Part shown: positions 34,018 to 43,091 of the stretch, in pieces | How positions within the stretch are numbered: the stretch's first letter is position 1 | Layout: each line of letters opens with the position of its first letter | From: Verrucomicrobiota bacterium | GTDB lineage: Bacteria; Verrucomicrobiota; Verrucomicrobiia; Opitutales; Opitutaceae | NCBI GenBank assembly: GCA_023457035.1 | Contig: JAEWNN010000136.1 | Span: forward strand, 5,899 to 69,898 | Reading direction: 5' to 3' | Length of the DNA: 64,000 nt | Program-made: the position numbers and the translations under genes | The notes under the pieces: model-generated | Seen by the model: the letters and a program-made list of their open reading frames with translations, nothing else | The model's database searches: none | What the model was told of the DNA's origin: nothing

Positions 34018-34833
34018 ATGCGGTTGATCCCGACAGGTATCCGTTCGTTGCCTGCGCTGACCCGCGCCGGCGCGATGCTCGGCGTGCTCGCCGCGGCAGG
34101 ACTGGCGCTGCGGCCGCTGGAGGCGCCCGCCTGGGCGGCGCAGGTGCGGCAGCAGCCGGCGCTGGAGTGGCGCAGCATGGAGGGGGTGATGGGGCAGGGG
34201 TTTTCGCTCGGGCTGCTCGGTGGCTTCCGGGCGCTCGCCGCCGATCTGCTCTGGCTGCGCGCCAACGCCAGTTGGGAGCGTAACGATCTCCCTGGCACGC
34301 AGGCGGCGCTGCGGCTGGTCGGCGCCGTGGACCCGCGGCCGGTGGCGTTCTGGCTCAACGGGGCGCGGATGATCGGCTACGACATGCCGCACTGGCGGAT
34401 CGAGGCGCTCGGCGGCGAGGCGTCGTTGCCCGCCACGGTGGTTCGCCACGTGCACGCGGAGCACGCGCGCGCGGCCATCGCACACCTCGAGAAGGCGTTC
34501 GCGCACCATCCGGACCATCCGCTGCTGCACATCGAGATCGCGAACCTGCTCCTGCAGAAGCTCGACGACCGCTCCGGCGCCGCGGAGCGCTACCGGCTGG
34601 CCGCGCTCCAGCCGGCGGCGCCGTTCTACGCGGCGCGCGTGCATGCCGAGCTGTTGCGCCAGTCGGGGCGTGAGCGCGCCGCGTACGAGTGGCTCGTGGC
34701 GCTGCATCCCTCGTTGCCGCCCGAGCGCGCGAATCCCCACGCGATGGCCGACACGGTGCTCGCGCGCATCCGCGAGCTGGAAGAGAAACTCGCCCTCGTG
34801 CCGGCGGACCGTTACCAGCCGGGGCGAAAATGA
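34018..34833 (+). CDS. ABC-exporter-associated TPR-like protein
   Basis: The protein has 271 residues. One N-terminal hydrophobic segment (about 15-32) is followed by 'FRALAADLLWLRANASWERNDL', helical repeats (HAEHARAAIAHLEKAFAHHP, HPLLHIEIANLLLQKLDD) and a C-terminal helix. It is placed between an ABC permease and menA with 8-bp and overlapping junctions, so it is likely an accessory subunit of the exporter. No enzyme motif is present. Confidence 0.65.
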   Translation: MRLIPTGIRSLPALTRAGAMLGVLAAAGLALRPLEAPAWAAQVRQQPALEWRSMEGVMGQGFSLGLLGGFRALAADLLWLRANASWERNDLPGTQAALRLVGAVDPRPVAFWLNGARMIGYDMPHWRIEALGGEASLPATVVRHVHAEHARAAIAHLEKAFAHHPDHPLLHIEIANLLLQKLDDRSGAAERYRLAALQPAAPFYAARVHAELLRQSGRERAAYEWLVALHPSLPPERANPHAMADTVLARIRELEEKLALVPADRYQPGRK

Positions 34834-35720
34834 GCGAACGTCCCTCCACGATCCGCATCTGGCTGCTGGCCGCGCGGCCGAAAACGCTGCCGGCCGCGCT
34901 GGTGCCCGTGCTGGTGGGCTCGGCGTTCGCGGCGTACGCCGGGGCGTTCCACTGGGGCGCGGCGACGCTGTGCCTGGGCTTCGCGCTGCTGGTGCAGATC
35001 GGGACCAACTTCGCCAACGACTACTTCGACTATGTGCAGGGCGCGGACACGGCGCAGCGCGTGGGGCCGGCGCGGGCGGTGGCGTCGGGCTGGGTGACGC
35101 CGGGCACGATGCGCACGGCGATGCTGCTGGTGTTCGCTGCGGCGTTCGCGGTCGGGCTCGGGCTGATCCATTTCGGCGGCTGGGGGCTGCTGCCGCTCGG
35201 CGTGTTGTGCATCCTCTGCGGGATCGCGTACACGGGCGGGCCGTACCCGCTCGGCTACCACGGGTTGGGCGACGTGTTCGTGTTTCTCTTCTTCGGGCTG
35301 GTGGCGGTGGGCGCGACGTTCTGGGTGCAGGCGCACACGCTCACCTGGGAGATGTTGCTCGCGGCGGCGGCGATCGGGGCCCTGGCGGCGAACATCCTGG
35401 TCGCGAACAACTATCGCGACCGCGTGACCGATGCCGCGGCCGGCAAGCGCACGCTGGTCGTGCGTTTCGGCGAGCGTTTCGGCCGCCTCCAGTACGGCGC
35501 GGCGGTGCTGCTCAGCGGTACGGTGCCGCTGGTGCTGTGGGCGCGAGGGTTCGGCGCGTGGTCGCTGCTCGGGTTGTGCGCGCTGCCTTGGGGCGTGGGC
35601 TGTTGGCGGCAACTGCGACCGGCGGCGTCGGCTCCGGCGCTGATCCGGCTGCTCGCCCGCACGGCGGCCCACCTGGCGCTGTTCGGGCTGCTCCTGTCGG
35701 CCGGGCTCGCGCTCGGTTGA
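34830..35720 (+). CDS. menA: 1,4-dihydroxy-2-naphthoate polyprenyltransferase
   Basis: The protein has 296 residues with about eight membrane helices. The UbiA-type motifs are present: TNFANDYFDYVQGADT (first Asp-rich motif), GPARAVASGWVTP, and NNYRDRVTDAAAGKRTLVVRFG (second Asp-rich motif). AARPKTLPAALVPVLVG is the typical MenA start. It prenylates DHNA in menaquinone synthesis. It is translationally coupled (ATGA) to the upstream gene; the other men genes are not in the window. Confidence 0.92.
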   Translation: MSERPSTIRIWLLAARPKTLPAALVPVLVGSAFAAYAGAFHWGAATLCLGFALLVQIGTNFANDYFDYVQGADTAQRVGPARAVASGWVTPGTMRTAMLLVFAAAFAVGLGLIHFGGWGLLPLGVLCILCGIAYTGGPYPLGYHGLGDVFVFLFFGLVAVGATFWVQAHTLTWEMLLAAAAIGALAANILVANNYRDRVTDAAAGKRTLVVRFGERFGRLQYGAAVLLSGTVPLVLWARGFGAWSLLGLCALPWGVGCWRQLRPAASAPALIRLLARTAAHLALFGLLLSAGLALG

Positions 35721-35842
35721 GCGGGATCGCCGCCGCGCACCGGCGCGATTCGCGGATAATGCGTGGGACGGGGTTGGCGGGGTGGGGCGGCTTGCGTTTC
35801 CCGGTGCGCCGGCGCTTGTTGCTTCCACCACCGCAAGAACCG

Positions 35843-36955
35843 ATGAACCGTCGCCACTTCCTCAGTGCATCGGCCGCCGCCACGGCCGGGCTGCTCCTCC
35901 CCCGTTCGCTGCCGGCACAGGAGGAGGCGGCCGCAGCGCCTGCGCCGACCGCCCAGCCGAAGATCCCGCGGTGGCGCGGTTTCAACCTCACCGAGCTCAC
36001 CGGCGGCCGGCGCGGCCAGCGCTTCCGCCGGAGCGATTTCGAGTGGATGGCGGAGTGGGGCTTCGATTTCGCCCGGCTGCCGATGTCGTACTGGGCGTGG
36101 TCGAGCGCGGAGCGCTGGATGGAGATCGACGAGCGTGCACTGGCGCCGATCGACGAGGCGATCGAGTGGGGGCGCGAGTTCGGTATCCACATCAACCTGA
36201 ACTTCCATCGCCTCCCCGGCTACTGCGTGAACGGCCGCGAACAGGAGCCGGCGCAGTTGTTCGACAGCCCGCGCGAGTCCTTCGACCGGGCGTTGCCGGT
36301 GGCCGTGCACCACTGGCGCACCTTCGCGCGCCGCTACAAAGGGATCCCGCGCGAGCGGCTCAGTTTCGACCTGTTCAACGAGCCGCCGTTCATGGCCGAC
36401 CATTCTCGGTACGTGGAGACCGCGCGGGCGCTCGTCGCCGCGATCCGCGCCGAGGATCCGGGCCGGTTGATCGTGGCCGACGGCGCCGACATCGGGCAGA
36501 CGCCCGTGCCGGGGTTGGTCGACCTCGGACTGGTACAGAGCACGCGCGGCTACCTGCCGAAGATGGTCAGCCACTACACGGCGACCTGGGTGCCGGCCAA
36601 CGAGTTCGAGTCGACCGAGCCGCCGGTGTGGCCGATGACCGACAAACACGGCGTGCGTTGGGACCGCGAGAAACTGCGCGCCGAGCTCATCGCGAAGTGG
36701 GAGCCGCTCACGCGCCTCGGGGTGCCGGTGCATGTGGGCGAATGGGGCTGTTTCAACCGCACCCAGCACGCGGCGATGATCGGCTGGATGAGCGACCTGC
36801 TCGCGCTCTGGCGGGAGGCGGGGTGGGGCTGGGCGATGTGGAACCTGCGCGGGGCGTTCGGCGTGGTCGACAGCGGCCGCGACGACGTGAAGTACGACTC
36901 GTTCCGCGGCCACAAGCTCGACCGCGAGTTGCTCGAACTCATCCGCGCGCACTGA
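35843..36955 (+). CDS. Secreted glycoside hydrolase family 5-type protein
   Basis: The protein has 370 residues with a twin-arginine-like signal (NRRHFLSASAAATAGLLLP). The (beta/alpha)8 fold has RGFNLTEL, FDFARLPMSYW, NLNFHRLPGY, the acid/base DLFNEP (E180) and the nucleophile VHVGEWG (E300), the classic clan GH-A pair. It probably cleaves beta-glucans or mannans; the exact substrate is not inferable. It is a stand-alone gene with 122 bp upstream. Confidence 0.88.
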   Translation: MNRRHFLSASAAATAGLLLPRSLPAQEEAAAAPAPTAQPKIPRWRGFNLTELTGGRRGQRFRRSDFEWMAEWGFDFARLPMSYWAWSSAERWMEIDERALAPIDEAIEWGREFGIHINLNFHRLPGYCVNGREQEPAQLFDSPRESFDRALPVAVHHWRTFARRYKGIPRERLSFDLFNEPPFMADHSRYVETARALVAAIRAEDPGRLIVADGADIGQTPVPGLVDLGLVQSTRGYLPKMVSHYTATWVPANEFESTEPPVWPMTDKHGVRWDREKLRAELIAKWEPLTRLGVPVHVGEWGCFNRTQHAAMIGWMSDLLALWREAGWGWAMWNLRGAFGVVDSGRDDVKYDSFRGHKLDRELLELIRAH

Positions 36956-37081
36956 GGCTGTCCCCTGTGGCGCCCCGCTCCCGCGCGGGCGAGGTCCGAC
37001 CCCGCGGCACTTGGGCTTGGCGCGGGGCCGGGAAACCCGCTTGCACGGTGGGCCCACCGCCCTAGACCTGCTCGCCGTGAG

Positions 37082-37900
37082 ATGAGCCTCTCCTTTCCCA
37101 CACGAGCACTCCTCCCGGCGCGCGGCATGGCCCGCGTGCGGGCGCTTTTCGGCGGCTGGACCGTGCTGGTGCTGCTCTTCTTCTACACGCCGATCCTGTT
37201 TCTGGTGGCGTATTCGTTCAACAGCTCGCGGCTGAACATCGTGTGGGAGGGTTTCACGCTGAAGTGGTACGTGGAGCTCTGGAACGACAACCGCCTGCTC
37301 GCGGCGCTGGAGAACAGCCTGTTCGTGGCCGTGGCCGCCACGGCCCTGTCGATCGTGATCGGCACGACCGGGGCGTGGTTGCTGCATCGCTACCGTTACC
37401 GCGGCGTGCGCACGATCGGCACGCTGGCGTTCATCCCGATGGTGGTGCCGGAGATCATCATGGGCATCAGCCTGCTGGTCTTCTTCAAGACCGTCGGGGT
37501 GGGGCTCGGCTACGGCACGGTGATCGTGGCGCACACGACCTTCTGCTTCCCGTTCGTGATGGCGGCGGTGCAGGCGCGGCTGGCGGGGCTCGATCCCGCG
37601 CTGGAGGAGGCGGCGCTCGATCTCGGGGCCACGCCGCTGAAGGCGTTCTGGCATGTGATCGTGCCGTACCTGATGCCGGCGATCGTCTCGGGCGGGCTCA
37701 TGGCGTTCGCGCTCTCGATGGACGAGCTCATCGTCACCTATTTCACGTCGAGCTCCTCCTCGGCCACGTTGCCGCTGCGGATCTACGGCATGGCCAAGGT
37801 CGGCCTGAATCCGAAGATCAACGCCCTCTCGACCATCTTCATTGTGGCAACGATCGTGCTGCTGCTCGCCTCCGAATGGGTGAAGCGCCTGCGCCGCTGA
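37082..37900 (+). CDS. potC: Spermidine/putrescine ABC transporter permease PotC
   Basis: The protein has 272 residues and six membrane helices. It has LVAYSFNSSRLN after the first helix and the coupling-helix EEA motif [22 protein letters not shown], typical of PotC. It forms the inner-membrane pore together with PotB. The pot genes here run in the order C, D, B, A. An in-frame Met also occurs at residue 16. Confidence 0.9.
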   Translation: MSLSFPTRALLPARGMARVRALFGGWTVLVLLFFYTPILFLVAYSFNSSRLNIVWEGFTLKWYVELWNDNRLLAALENSLFVAVAATALSIVIGTTGAWLLHRYRYRGVRTIGTLAFIPMVVPEIIMGISLLVFFKTVGVGLGYGTVIVAHTTFCFPFVMAAVQARLAGLDPALEEAALDLGATPLKAFWHVIVPYLMPAIVSGGLMAFALSMDELIVTYFTSSSSSATLPLRIYGMAKVGLNPKINALSTIFIVATIVLLLASEWVKRLRR

Positions 37901-37935
37901 GCCCGCAACCCGCCGCTATTCCTCAACCCAACGAA

Positions 37936-38967
37936 ATGAAGACACGTCTCGGTTCGCTGCTTGCACTCGGGCTGGCCCTCGGCGCCGCCCTCGACCTCTC
38001 CGCCGCCCGCAAGGAAGTCAACCTGTTCGGCTGGTCCGAGTACGTGCCCCAGGAGGTGCTCGACCTGTTCAAGGAGGAGACCGGCATCACGGTGAACTAC
38101 GAGACCTACGCCTCCAACGAGGAGATGCTCTCCAAGCTGCTCGGCGGCGCGGGCGACTACGACCTGGTCCAGCCCTCCGAGTACGTGGTCGAGTCGCTGG
38201 TGAAGGCCGGCAAGTTGGCGGAGATCGATTTCGCGAACGTTCCGAATCTCAAGAACATCAACCCCGCGTACCTGCACCGCCCGCATGACCCGGAGCAGAA
38301 GTACAGCGTGCCGTACATGGTCGGTGCGATCAGCATCGTGGTGAACACCGCGCGGGTGAAGGAGCCGGTGACCGGCTTCCAAGATGTCTTCAGCGGCAGA
38401 TACGCCGGGCGCATCGTTTCGCTCAACGACAACCGCGAGCTGCTCACCTGGGCGCTGCAGACGCTCGGGCGCGACTTCAACGCGGTCACGCCCGAGAACA
38501 TCGCCGCGGCCCGCCCGCTGCTCCAGAAGTGGTTGCCGCAGGTCAAGATCTTCGATTCCGACAGCCCGAAGACCAAGCTGCTCAACGGCGACGTCGACAT
38601 CGGCATCGTGTGGCCCGGCGAGGCGGCGATCCTCCACCGCGAGGACAGGAAGTTCGCCTGTATCCTGCCCGTGGAGGGATCGCACGTGACGATCGACAGC
38701 CTGGTGATCCCGAAGGAGGCGCCGCACAAGGCCGAGGCCGAGGCGTTCATCAACTTCATCCTGCGGCCCGAGATCAGCGTGCTCATCTCGCGCGCCTTCC
38801 CGTACACCAATCCCAACGCCGAGGCCTGCAAACTCCTCACTCCGGAGGAACTCGCCAACCCGGCCAGCTTCCCGCCGGGCGTCGAGACGCTGCCGACGTT
38901 CAAGGCCATCGGCCAGGCCGCGGCCCAGGTCGACAAGCTCATCACCGACCTCAAGAGCGGCTCCTGA
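37936..38967 (+). CDS. potD: Spermidine/putrescine-binding periplasmic protein PotD
   Basis: The protein has 343 residues with a signal peptide (about 1-24). It has VNLFGWSEYVPQEVLDLFKE, YDLVQPSEYVVESLVKAGKL, YSVPYMVGAISIVVN and VWPGEAAILHRED, all in positions usual for PotD-type polyamine-binding proteins. It delivers polyamines to PotBC. The gene begins 35 bp after potC and is followed by a strong hairpin, so its transcript may be more abundant than the genes after it. Confidence 0.92.
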   Translation: MKTRLGSLLALGLALGAALDLSAARKEVNLFGWSEYVPQEVLDLFKEETGITVNYETYASNEEMLSKLLGGAGDYDLVQPSEYVVESLVKAGKLAEIDFANVPNLKNINPAYLHRPHDPEQKYSVPYMVGAISIVVNTARVKEPVTGFQDVFSGRYAGRIVSLNDNRELLTWALQTLGRDFNAVTPENIAAARPLLQKWLPQVKIFDSDSPKTKLLNGDVDIGIVWPGEAAILHREDRKFACILPVEGSHVTIDSLVIPKEAPHKAEAEAFINFILRPEISVLISRAFPYTNPNAEACKLLTPEELANPASFPPGVETLPTFKAIGQAAAQVDKLITDLKSGS

Positions 38968-38974
38968 TCCACTG

Positions 38975-39010
38975 GGCGGCCGGCCTCGACACGGGCCGGC
39001 CGCCGTTTTT
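38975..39010 (+). terminator. Terminator/attenuator between potD and potB
   Basis: The 11-bp perfect stem GGCGGCCGGCC (38975-38985) / GGCCGGCCGCC (38994-39004) has an 8-base loop and is followed by GTTTTT. It lies 7 bp after potD and 13 bp before potB, inside an apparent operon. Confidence 0.75.
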
Positions 39011-39023
39011 CTCCTCTCGCGAA

Positions 39024-39905
39024 ATGTCTGCCCCCCGCGCCTCCACCGACAACTCCGCCGGCGCCCAACGCGCGCCGCGTACGATCGGCTGGTTGCTGCT
39101 CACCCCGCTGCTGCTGTGGCTCACGCTCTTCGTCGTCGTGCCCACGGCGATCCTGTTCGTCTACAGCTTCTGCCAGCGCGACGAGCTGGGGCAGGTGGTC
39201 TTCGCGTTCACTCCGACCAACTACGCGCGCATCCTCGATCCGGTGTACCTCGGGATCCTCGGCCGCTCCCTCTGGTACGCGGCGCTCACGACCACGTTGT
39301 GCCTGGTGATCGGTTACCCCGTCGCCTATTTCATCGGACGGTCGCCGCCGGCGCGGCGCTCGACGTTGCTGCTGCTGGTGATGATCCCGTTCTGGATCAG
39401 CTTCTTGCTGCGCACCTATGCGTGGCTCTCGCTGCTCAAGGGCGAGGGCTTGGTCAGCGCGCTGCTGCAGGGGCTGCATCTGCTCACCGGCCCGCTCGAC
39501 GTCCTCTACTCGCCGACCGCCGTGATCCTCGGCCTAGTCTACACCTACCTGCCGTTCATGATCCTGCCGATCTTCACCAGCGCGGAGAAGCTGGACAACT
39601 CCATGGTCGAGGCGGCGCTCGATCTCGGTGCGGGCCCGGTGCGCGCCTTCACGCAGGTCATCATTCCGCTCACCAAGCCGGGCATCTTCGCCGGCGTGCT
39701 GCTGGTCTTCGTGCCGTCGATCGGCATGTTCGCCGTCACCGATTTGATGGGCGGGGCGAAGGTGCCGATGATCGGCAACGTCATCCAGAACCAGTTCGGC
39801 CAGGCGCGCGACTGGCCGTTCGGTGCCGCGCTCGGCATCACCTTCCTCGCGTTGTTCGCGATCACCTTCTGGTTCCTGCACGACCGCGGGGAGGCCCGGC
39901 GGTGA
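39024..39905 (+). CDS. potB: Spermidine/putrescine ABC transporter permease PotB
   Basis: The protein has 293 residues with six membrane helices. It has [18 protein letters not shown] and the coupling motif [26 protein letters not shown], characteristic of PotB. It pairs with PotC in the membrane. It begins right after the hairpin, so it may depend on read-through or re-initiation. It is followed by potA after 70 bp. Confidence 0.9.
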   Translation: MSAPRASTDNSAGAQRAPRTIGWLLLTPLLLWLTLFVVVPTAILFVYSFCQRDELGQVVFAFTPTNYARILDPVYLGILGRSLWYAALTTTLCLVIGYPVAYFIGRSPPARRSTLLLLVMIPFWISFLLRTYAWLSLLKGEGLVSALLQGLHLLTGPLDVLYSPTAVILGLVYTYLPFMILPIFTSAEKLDNSMVEAALDLGAGPVRAFTQVIIPLTKPGIFAGVLLVFVPSIGMFAVTDLMGGAKVPMIGNVIQNQFGQARDWPFGAALGITFLALFAITFWFLHDRGEARR

Positions 39906-39975
39906 ACCCGCGTCGTGGGCTCCGCCCCAGAGCGCGCTTGCGCCGAATCCCGCTTCCCCGATCCTGATTCCGCCC

Positions 39976-41142
39976 GTGCACGAACATCCCGACACCCAAC
40001 TCGAATGGGAATTCCGTCTGCCGCCCGCGCCGCTCGCCGCGGCTCCGGCCGACGTCTCGGCCGCGGTCATGGTCGAGCTGCGCGGTGTCACCAAGAGCTT
40101 CGGACCGGTGACCGCCGTCGACCACGTCGACCTCACGATCCGCAAGGGCGAGTTTCTCACGCTCCTCGGGCCCTCCGGCTGCGGCAAGACCACGCTGCTG
40201 CGCCTGCTTGCCGGCTTCGAGGTGCCGACCGCCGGCGAGATCCTCCTCGAGGGCAAGGACGTGTCGAACATCCCGCCGTACCGGCGCGACGTGAACCAGG
40301 TGTTCCAGAGCTATGCGATTTTCCCGCACCTGAGCGTCGCGGACAACATCGCGTTTGGGCTGAAGATGCGCCACGTGCCGGCCGCGGAGCGCCGTGCGCG
40401 CGTCGAGGAGGCGCTGGAGTTGGTCTCGCTCGGCGGGCTGGGCAAGCGCCGGCCGCAGGAGCTTTCCGGCGGGCAGCGGCAGCGCGTCGCCCTGGCGCGC
40501 GCGCTGGTGTGCCGGCCGAAGGTGCTGCTGCTCGACGAACCCCTCTCGGCGCTCGACGCCAAACTGCGCCACGCCATGCAGCTCGAGCTCAAGCAGCTCC
40601 AGCGGCAGCTGGGCATCACCTTCGTCTTCGTCACCCACGACCAGGAGGAGGCGCTGATCATGAGCGACCGCATCGCCGTGATCCATCGCGGGCGCATCGA
40701 CCAACTGGGCACGGCGACCGAGATCTACCACTCGCCGGCGAGCGCCTTCACCGCCGATTTCATCGGTGAGGCCAACCTGCTCGACGGCGACATCGTCTCC
40801 AGCAACGGCGTGACGGCTCTCGTCCGGTTGGACGAGGGCGTGGAGGTGATGGTGCGCGCCGCGGCGCTGCGGCCCGGGTCGACCCGCGCGCTGCTCTCGA
40901 TCCGACCGGAGAAGATCTACATCACCCGCACCAAGCCGGCGAAGGACAACTGCTTCAAGGGCGTGATCGAGAACGAGATCTTCCGCGGCGCGATGGACGA
41001 GCTGCGCATCCGCGTGGCGCACAATCTCCAGCTCATGGCCATGGTCGCCAACGAGAGCGCGCACGAGCACGCCTGGCACAAGGGCGACACCGTCTACTGC
41101 GCGATCCACACCGACGACATCGTCGTGGTGGAGCAGAAGTAG
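39976..41142 (+). CDS. potA: Spermidine/putrescine ABC transporter ATPase PotA
   Basis: The protein has 388 residues from GTG 39976. It has Walker [10 protein letters not shown] (65-73), the signature [15 protein letters not shown] (from 163), Walker [12 protein letters not shown], the H-loop VTHDQEEAL and a C-terminal TOBE domain (about 280-385). It powers polyamine uptake. An alternative start, the MVELRG ATG at 40069, would remove an unconserved 31-residue N-terminus; the upstream ATG at 39823 overlaps potB in another frame and is unlikely. Confidence 0.92.
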   Translation: MHEHPDTQLEWEFRLPPAPLAAAPADVSAAVMVELRGVTKSFGPVTAVDHVDLTIRKGEFLTLLGPSGCGKTTLLRLLAGFEVPTAGEILLEGKDVSNIPPYRRDVNQVFQSYAIFPHLSVADNIAFGLKMRHVPAAERRARVEEALELVSLGGLGKRRPQELSGGQRQRVALARALVCRPKVLLLDEPLSALDAKLRHAMQLELKQLQRQLGITFVFVTHDQEEALIMSDRIAVIHRGRIDQLGTATEIYHSPASAFTADFIGEANLLDGDIVSSNGVTALVRLDEGVEVMVRAAALRPGSTRALLSIRPEKIYITRTKPAKDNCFKGVIENEIFRGAMDELRIRVAHNLQLMAMVANESAHEHAWHKGDTVYCAIHTDDIVVVEQK

Positions 41143-41322
41143 GGCGCGGCCGCTCGGCGAGCTGCGCGTCTTCCATCGGCACCTGAGGGTAGGGCGGGAC
41201 CGCCGGGCCCGCCGAGCGAACGGACGACCCGGCGGGGGTGTGCGAGACGAGCCGGGATCGGGCGCGGGCGCGGCGGGAATTTTCGTGCGCCAGGGGCGCG
41301 GGCGCGTTCTGCTGGCGGCACG
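41143..41322. other. Intergenic region between potA and mazG
   Basis: This 180-bp GC-rich stretch contains GCGGGACCGCCGGGCCCGCC-like hairpin sequence near 41200. No clear gene is present. Confidence 0.3.
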
Positions 41323-41994
41323 ATGAGCGCCGTTGAAGACCTTCGCCGCACCGTGGCCCGCCTGCGCGCGCCCGGCGGTTGCCCCTGGGATATCGAGCAG
41401 ACGCACCAGTCGCTGGCCGTCTGCCTGATCGAGGAGTGTGCCGAGTTGCTCGACACGATCGACCGGCTCGACATGGAGCACATGCGCGAGGAGCTCGGCG
41501 ACGTGCTCATCCAGGTCGTCTTCCATGCGCAGCTCGCCGAGGAAAAGGGGCTGTTCGACCTCGAGGCCGTGGCGCGCGAGATCAACGAGAAGCTCATCCG
41601 CCGGCATCCCCACGTCTTCGGCACCGGAAAACTGGACACCTCGGCCCAGGTGATCACGCAGTGGGAGCAGATCAAGGCGACCGAGAAGAAGAACGGCAAC
41701 CAGCCCGTGGCGACCGGCGTGTTCAAGCGCCAGCCGCCCGCGCTGCCCTCGCTGCTCAACGCGCTGGAGGTCTACAAGCAGATCCACAAGAAGAAGCTCC
41801 CCGCCTCCGGCGTGATCGACGAGGCGCGTGTCGCCCAGCTCGCCGACGGCCTGACCGAGGCCGAGGCGGGGCGGAAACTTTTCGAACTCGCCGCGGCCTG
41901 CCGCCAGGCGGGGATCGACCCGGAGTCCGCGCTGCGGCGCGAGACGTTGCGCGTGACCACGGACGTCGAGGCGCAGGCGAAGGCCCAGGCCTGA
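41323..41994 (+). CDS. mazG: Nucleoside triphosphate pyrophosphohydrolase MazG
   Basis: The protein has 223 residues. It has the MazG signature GGCPWDIEQTHQSL, the metal-binding IEECAELLDTID and EELGDVLIQVVFHA. The second half contains RRHPHVFG and a shortened C-terminal region, so it is near the lower end of family length. It hydrolyses NTPs to NMP and PPi, sanitising nucleotide pools. xerC starts 30 bp later, so the pair may be co-transcribed. Confidence 0.93.
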   Translation: MSAVEDLRRTVARLRAPGGCPWDIEQTHQSLAVCLIEECAELLDTIDRLDMEHMREELGDVLIQVVFHAQLAEEKGLFDLEAVAREINEKLIRRHPHVFGTGKLDTSAQVITQWEQIKATEKKNGNQPVATGVFKRQPPALPSLLNALEVYKQIHKKKLPASGVIDEARVAQLADGLTEAEAGRKLFELAAACRQAGIDPESALRRETLRVTTDVEAQAKAQA

Positions 41995-42024
41995 GCACCC
42001 GGCGCGGCGAATCCCTCCGGCCCC

Positions 42025-42978
42025 ATGGGCGACCACGCGGACGAATCCGACCCAACGGCGCTGCTGCCGGCGGTCGCCGCGGAGTGGCTGCAGCCATGGC
42101 TCGACCACCTCGCGCTGGAGCGGCGCTGCTCGCCGTACACGGTACGCAACTACCGGCAGGCGTTCGAGGACTTCCACCGCTGGCTGCGCGGGGCGGGCCT
42201 GGCGGAGCGGGCCTTCGACTCGTTCGACCAGCGTGCGATGCGCGACTTCGTTATCGAGGCGCAGCGGCGGTTCGACCGGCGGACGTTGCACAACCACGTC
42301 TCGGGCCTGCGGGCGTTCTACCGGTTCTGGATGCGGCGAGGGAAGCTGGACCGGAATCCGTTCACCGGGGTGGCGCTGCCCAAGCTCGAGAAGCGGCTGC
42401 CGAAGTTTCTCACCGAGAAGCAGGCCGATGCGCTGCTCACCGCGCCGATGCGGCGGCTGGAGGCCGGCGAGGGCGATGCGTTCGAGTGCTGGCGCGACCG
42501 GCTCGCGCTGGAGCTGCTCTACGGCGCCGGGCTGCGCATCAGCGAGCTGTGCGGGCTCAACTACGGGATGATCGATCTCGGGGAGGGCGTGGCGCGCGTG
42601 CTCGGCAAGGGCCGCAAGGAGCGGATCTGCCCGATCGGGGCGGTGGCGAAGACGGTGCTGGAGCGGTTCCGCTCCGAGTTCGCGCCCGCCAAGGGGCCCG
42701 CCGATCCGGTGATCGTCGGCGCGCAGGGACGGCGGCTCACGCCGACGGCCGTGCAGCTCATGATGAAGCGTTACCTCGCGCTCTGCGGCCTGCCGATGGA
42801 CCTCACGCCGCACAAGCTCCGCCACTCGTTCGCCACGCACCTGCTCGACCGCGGCGCCGACCTGCGGCTCGTCCAGGAACTGCTCGGTCACTCCAAGCTC
42901 ACGACCACGCAGATCTACACCCATGTGACGATCGCGCGGTTGAAGGATGTGTATCGGCAAGCCCACCCGCGGGCGTGA
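42025..42978 (+). CDS. xerC: Site-specific tyrosine recombinase XerC-like
   Basis: The protein has 317 residues. The SAM-like N-domain (about 18-105) includes SPYTVRNYRQAFEDF. The catalytic domain carries the full tyrosine recombinase set: R171 (GLRISEL), K195 (GKGRKER), H263 and R266 (HKLRHSFATHLL), H289 (LGHSKLTTTQIYTH) and Y298. It resolves chromosome dimers at dif with XerD. Context (mazG) is chromosomal, not integrase-like, so a housekeeping Xer is more likely than a phage integrase. Confidence 0.9.
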   Translation: MGDHADESDPTALLPAVAAEWLQPWLDHLALERRCSPYTVRNYRQAFEDFHRWLRGAGLAERAFDSFDQRAMRDFVIEAQRRFDRRTLHNHVSGLRAFYRFWMRRGKLDRNPFTGVALPKLEKRLPKFLTEKQADALLTAPMRRLEAGEGDAFECWRDRLALELLYGAGLRISELCGLNYGMIDLGEGVARVLGKGRKERICPIGAVAKTVLERFRSEFAPAKGPADPVIVGAQGRRLTPTAVQLMMKRYLALCGLPMDLTPHKLRHSFATHLLDRGADLRLVQELLGHSKLTTTQIYTHVTIARLKDVYRQAHPRA

Positions 42979-43091
42979 GCGGCGCTGGTGCCGTGGGCGG
43001 CTGCCGCCGGGAAGATTCGCCGATGGCGTGGCAATGCATCCGGAAGGTTCCGGCGTTGTCCGGGATGGGACGAAGCGCCTGAGTGGCGCAC

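Noticed and set aside
42025..42978. XerC-like gene as a phage or integron integrase
   Set aside because: The neighbours are mazG and a DUF418 gene, no attachment repeats or phage genes are nearby, and the length and motifs match housekeeping Xer.
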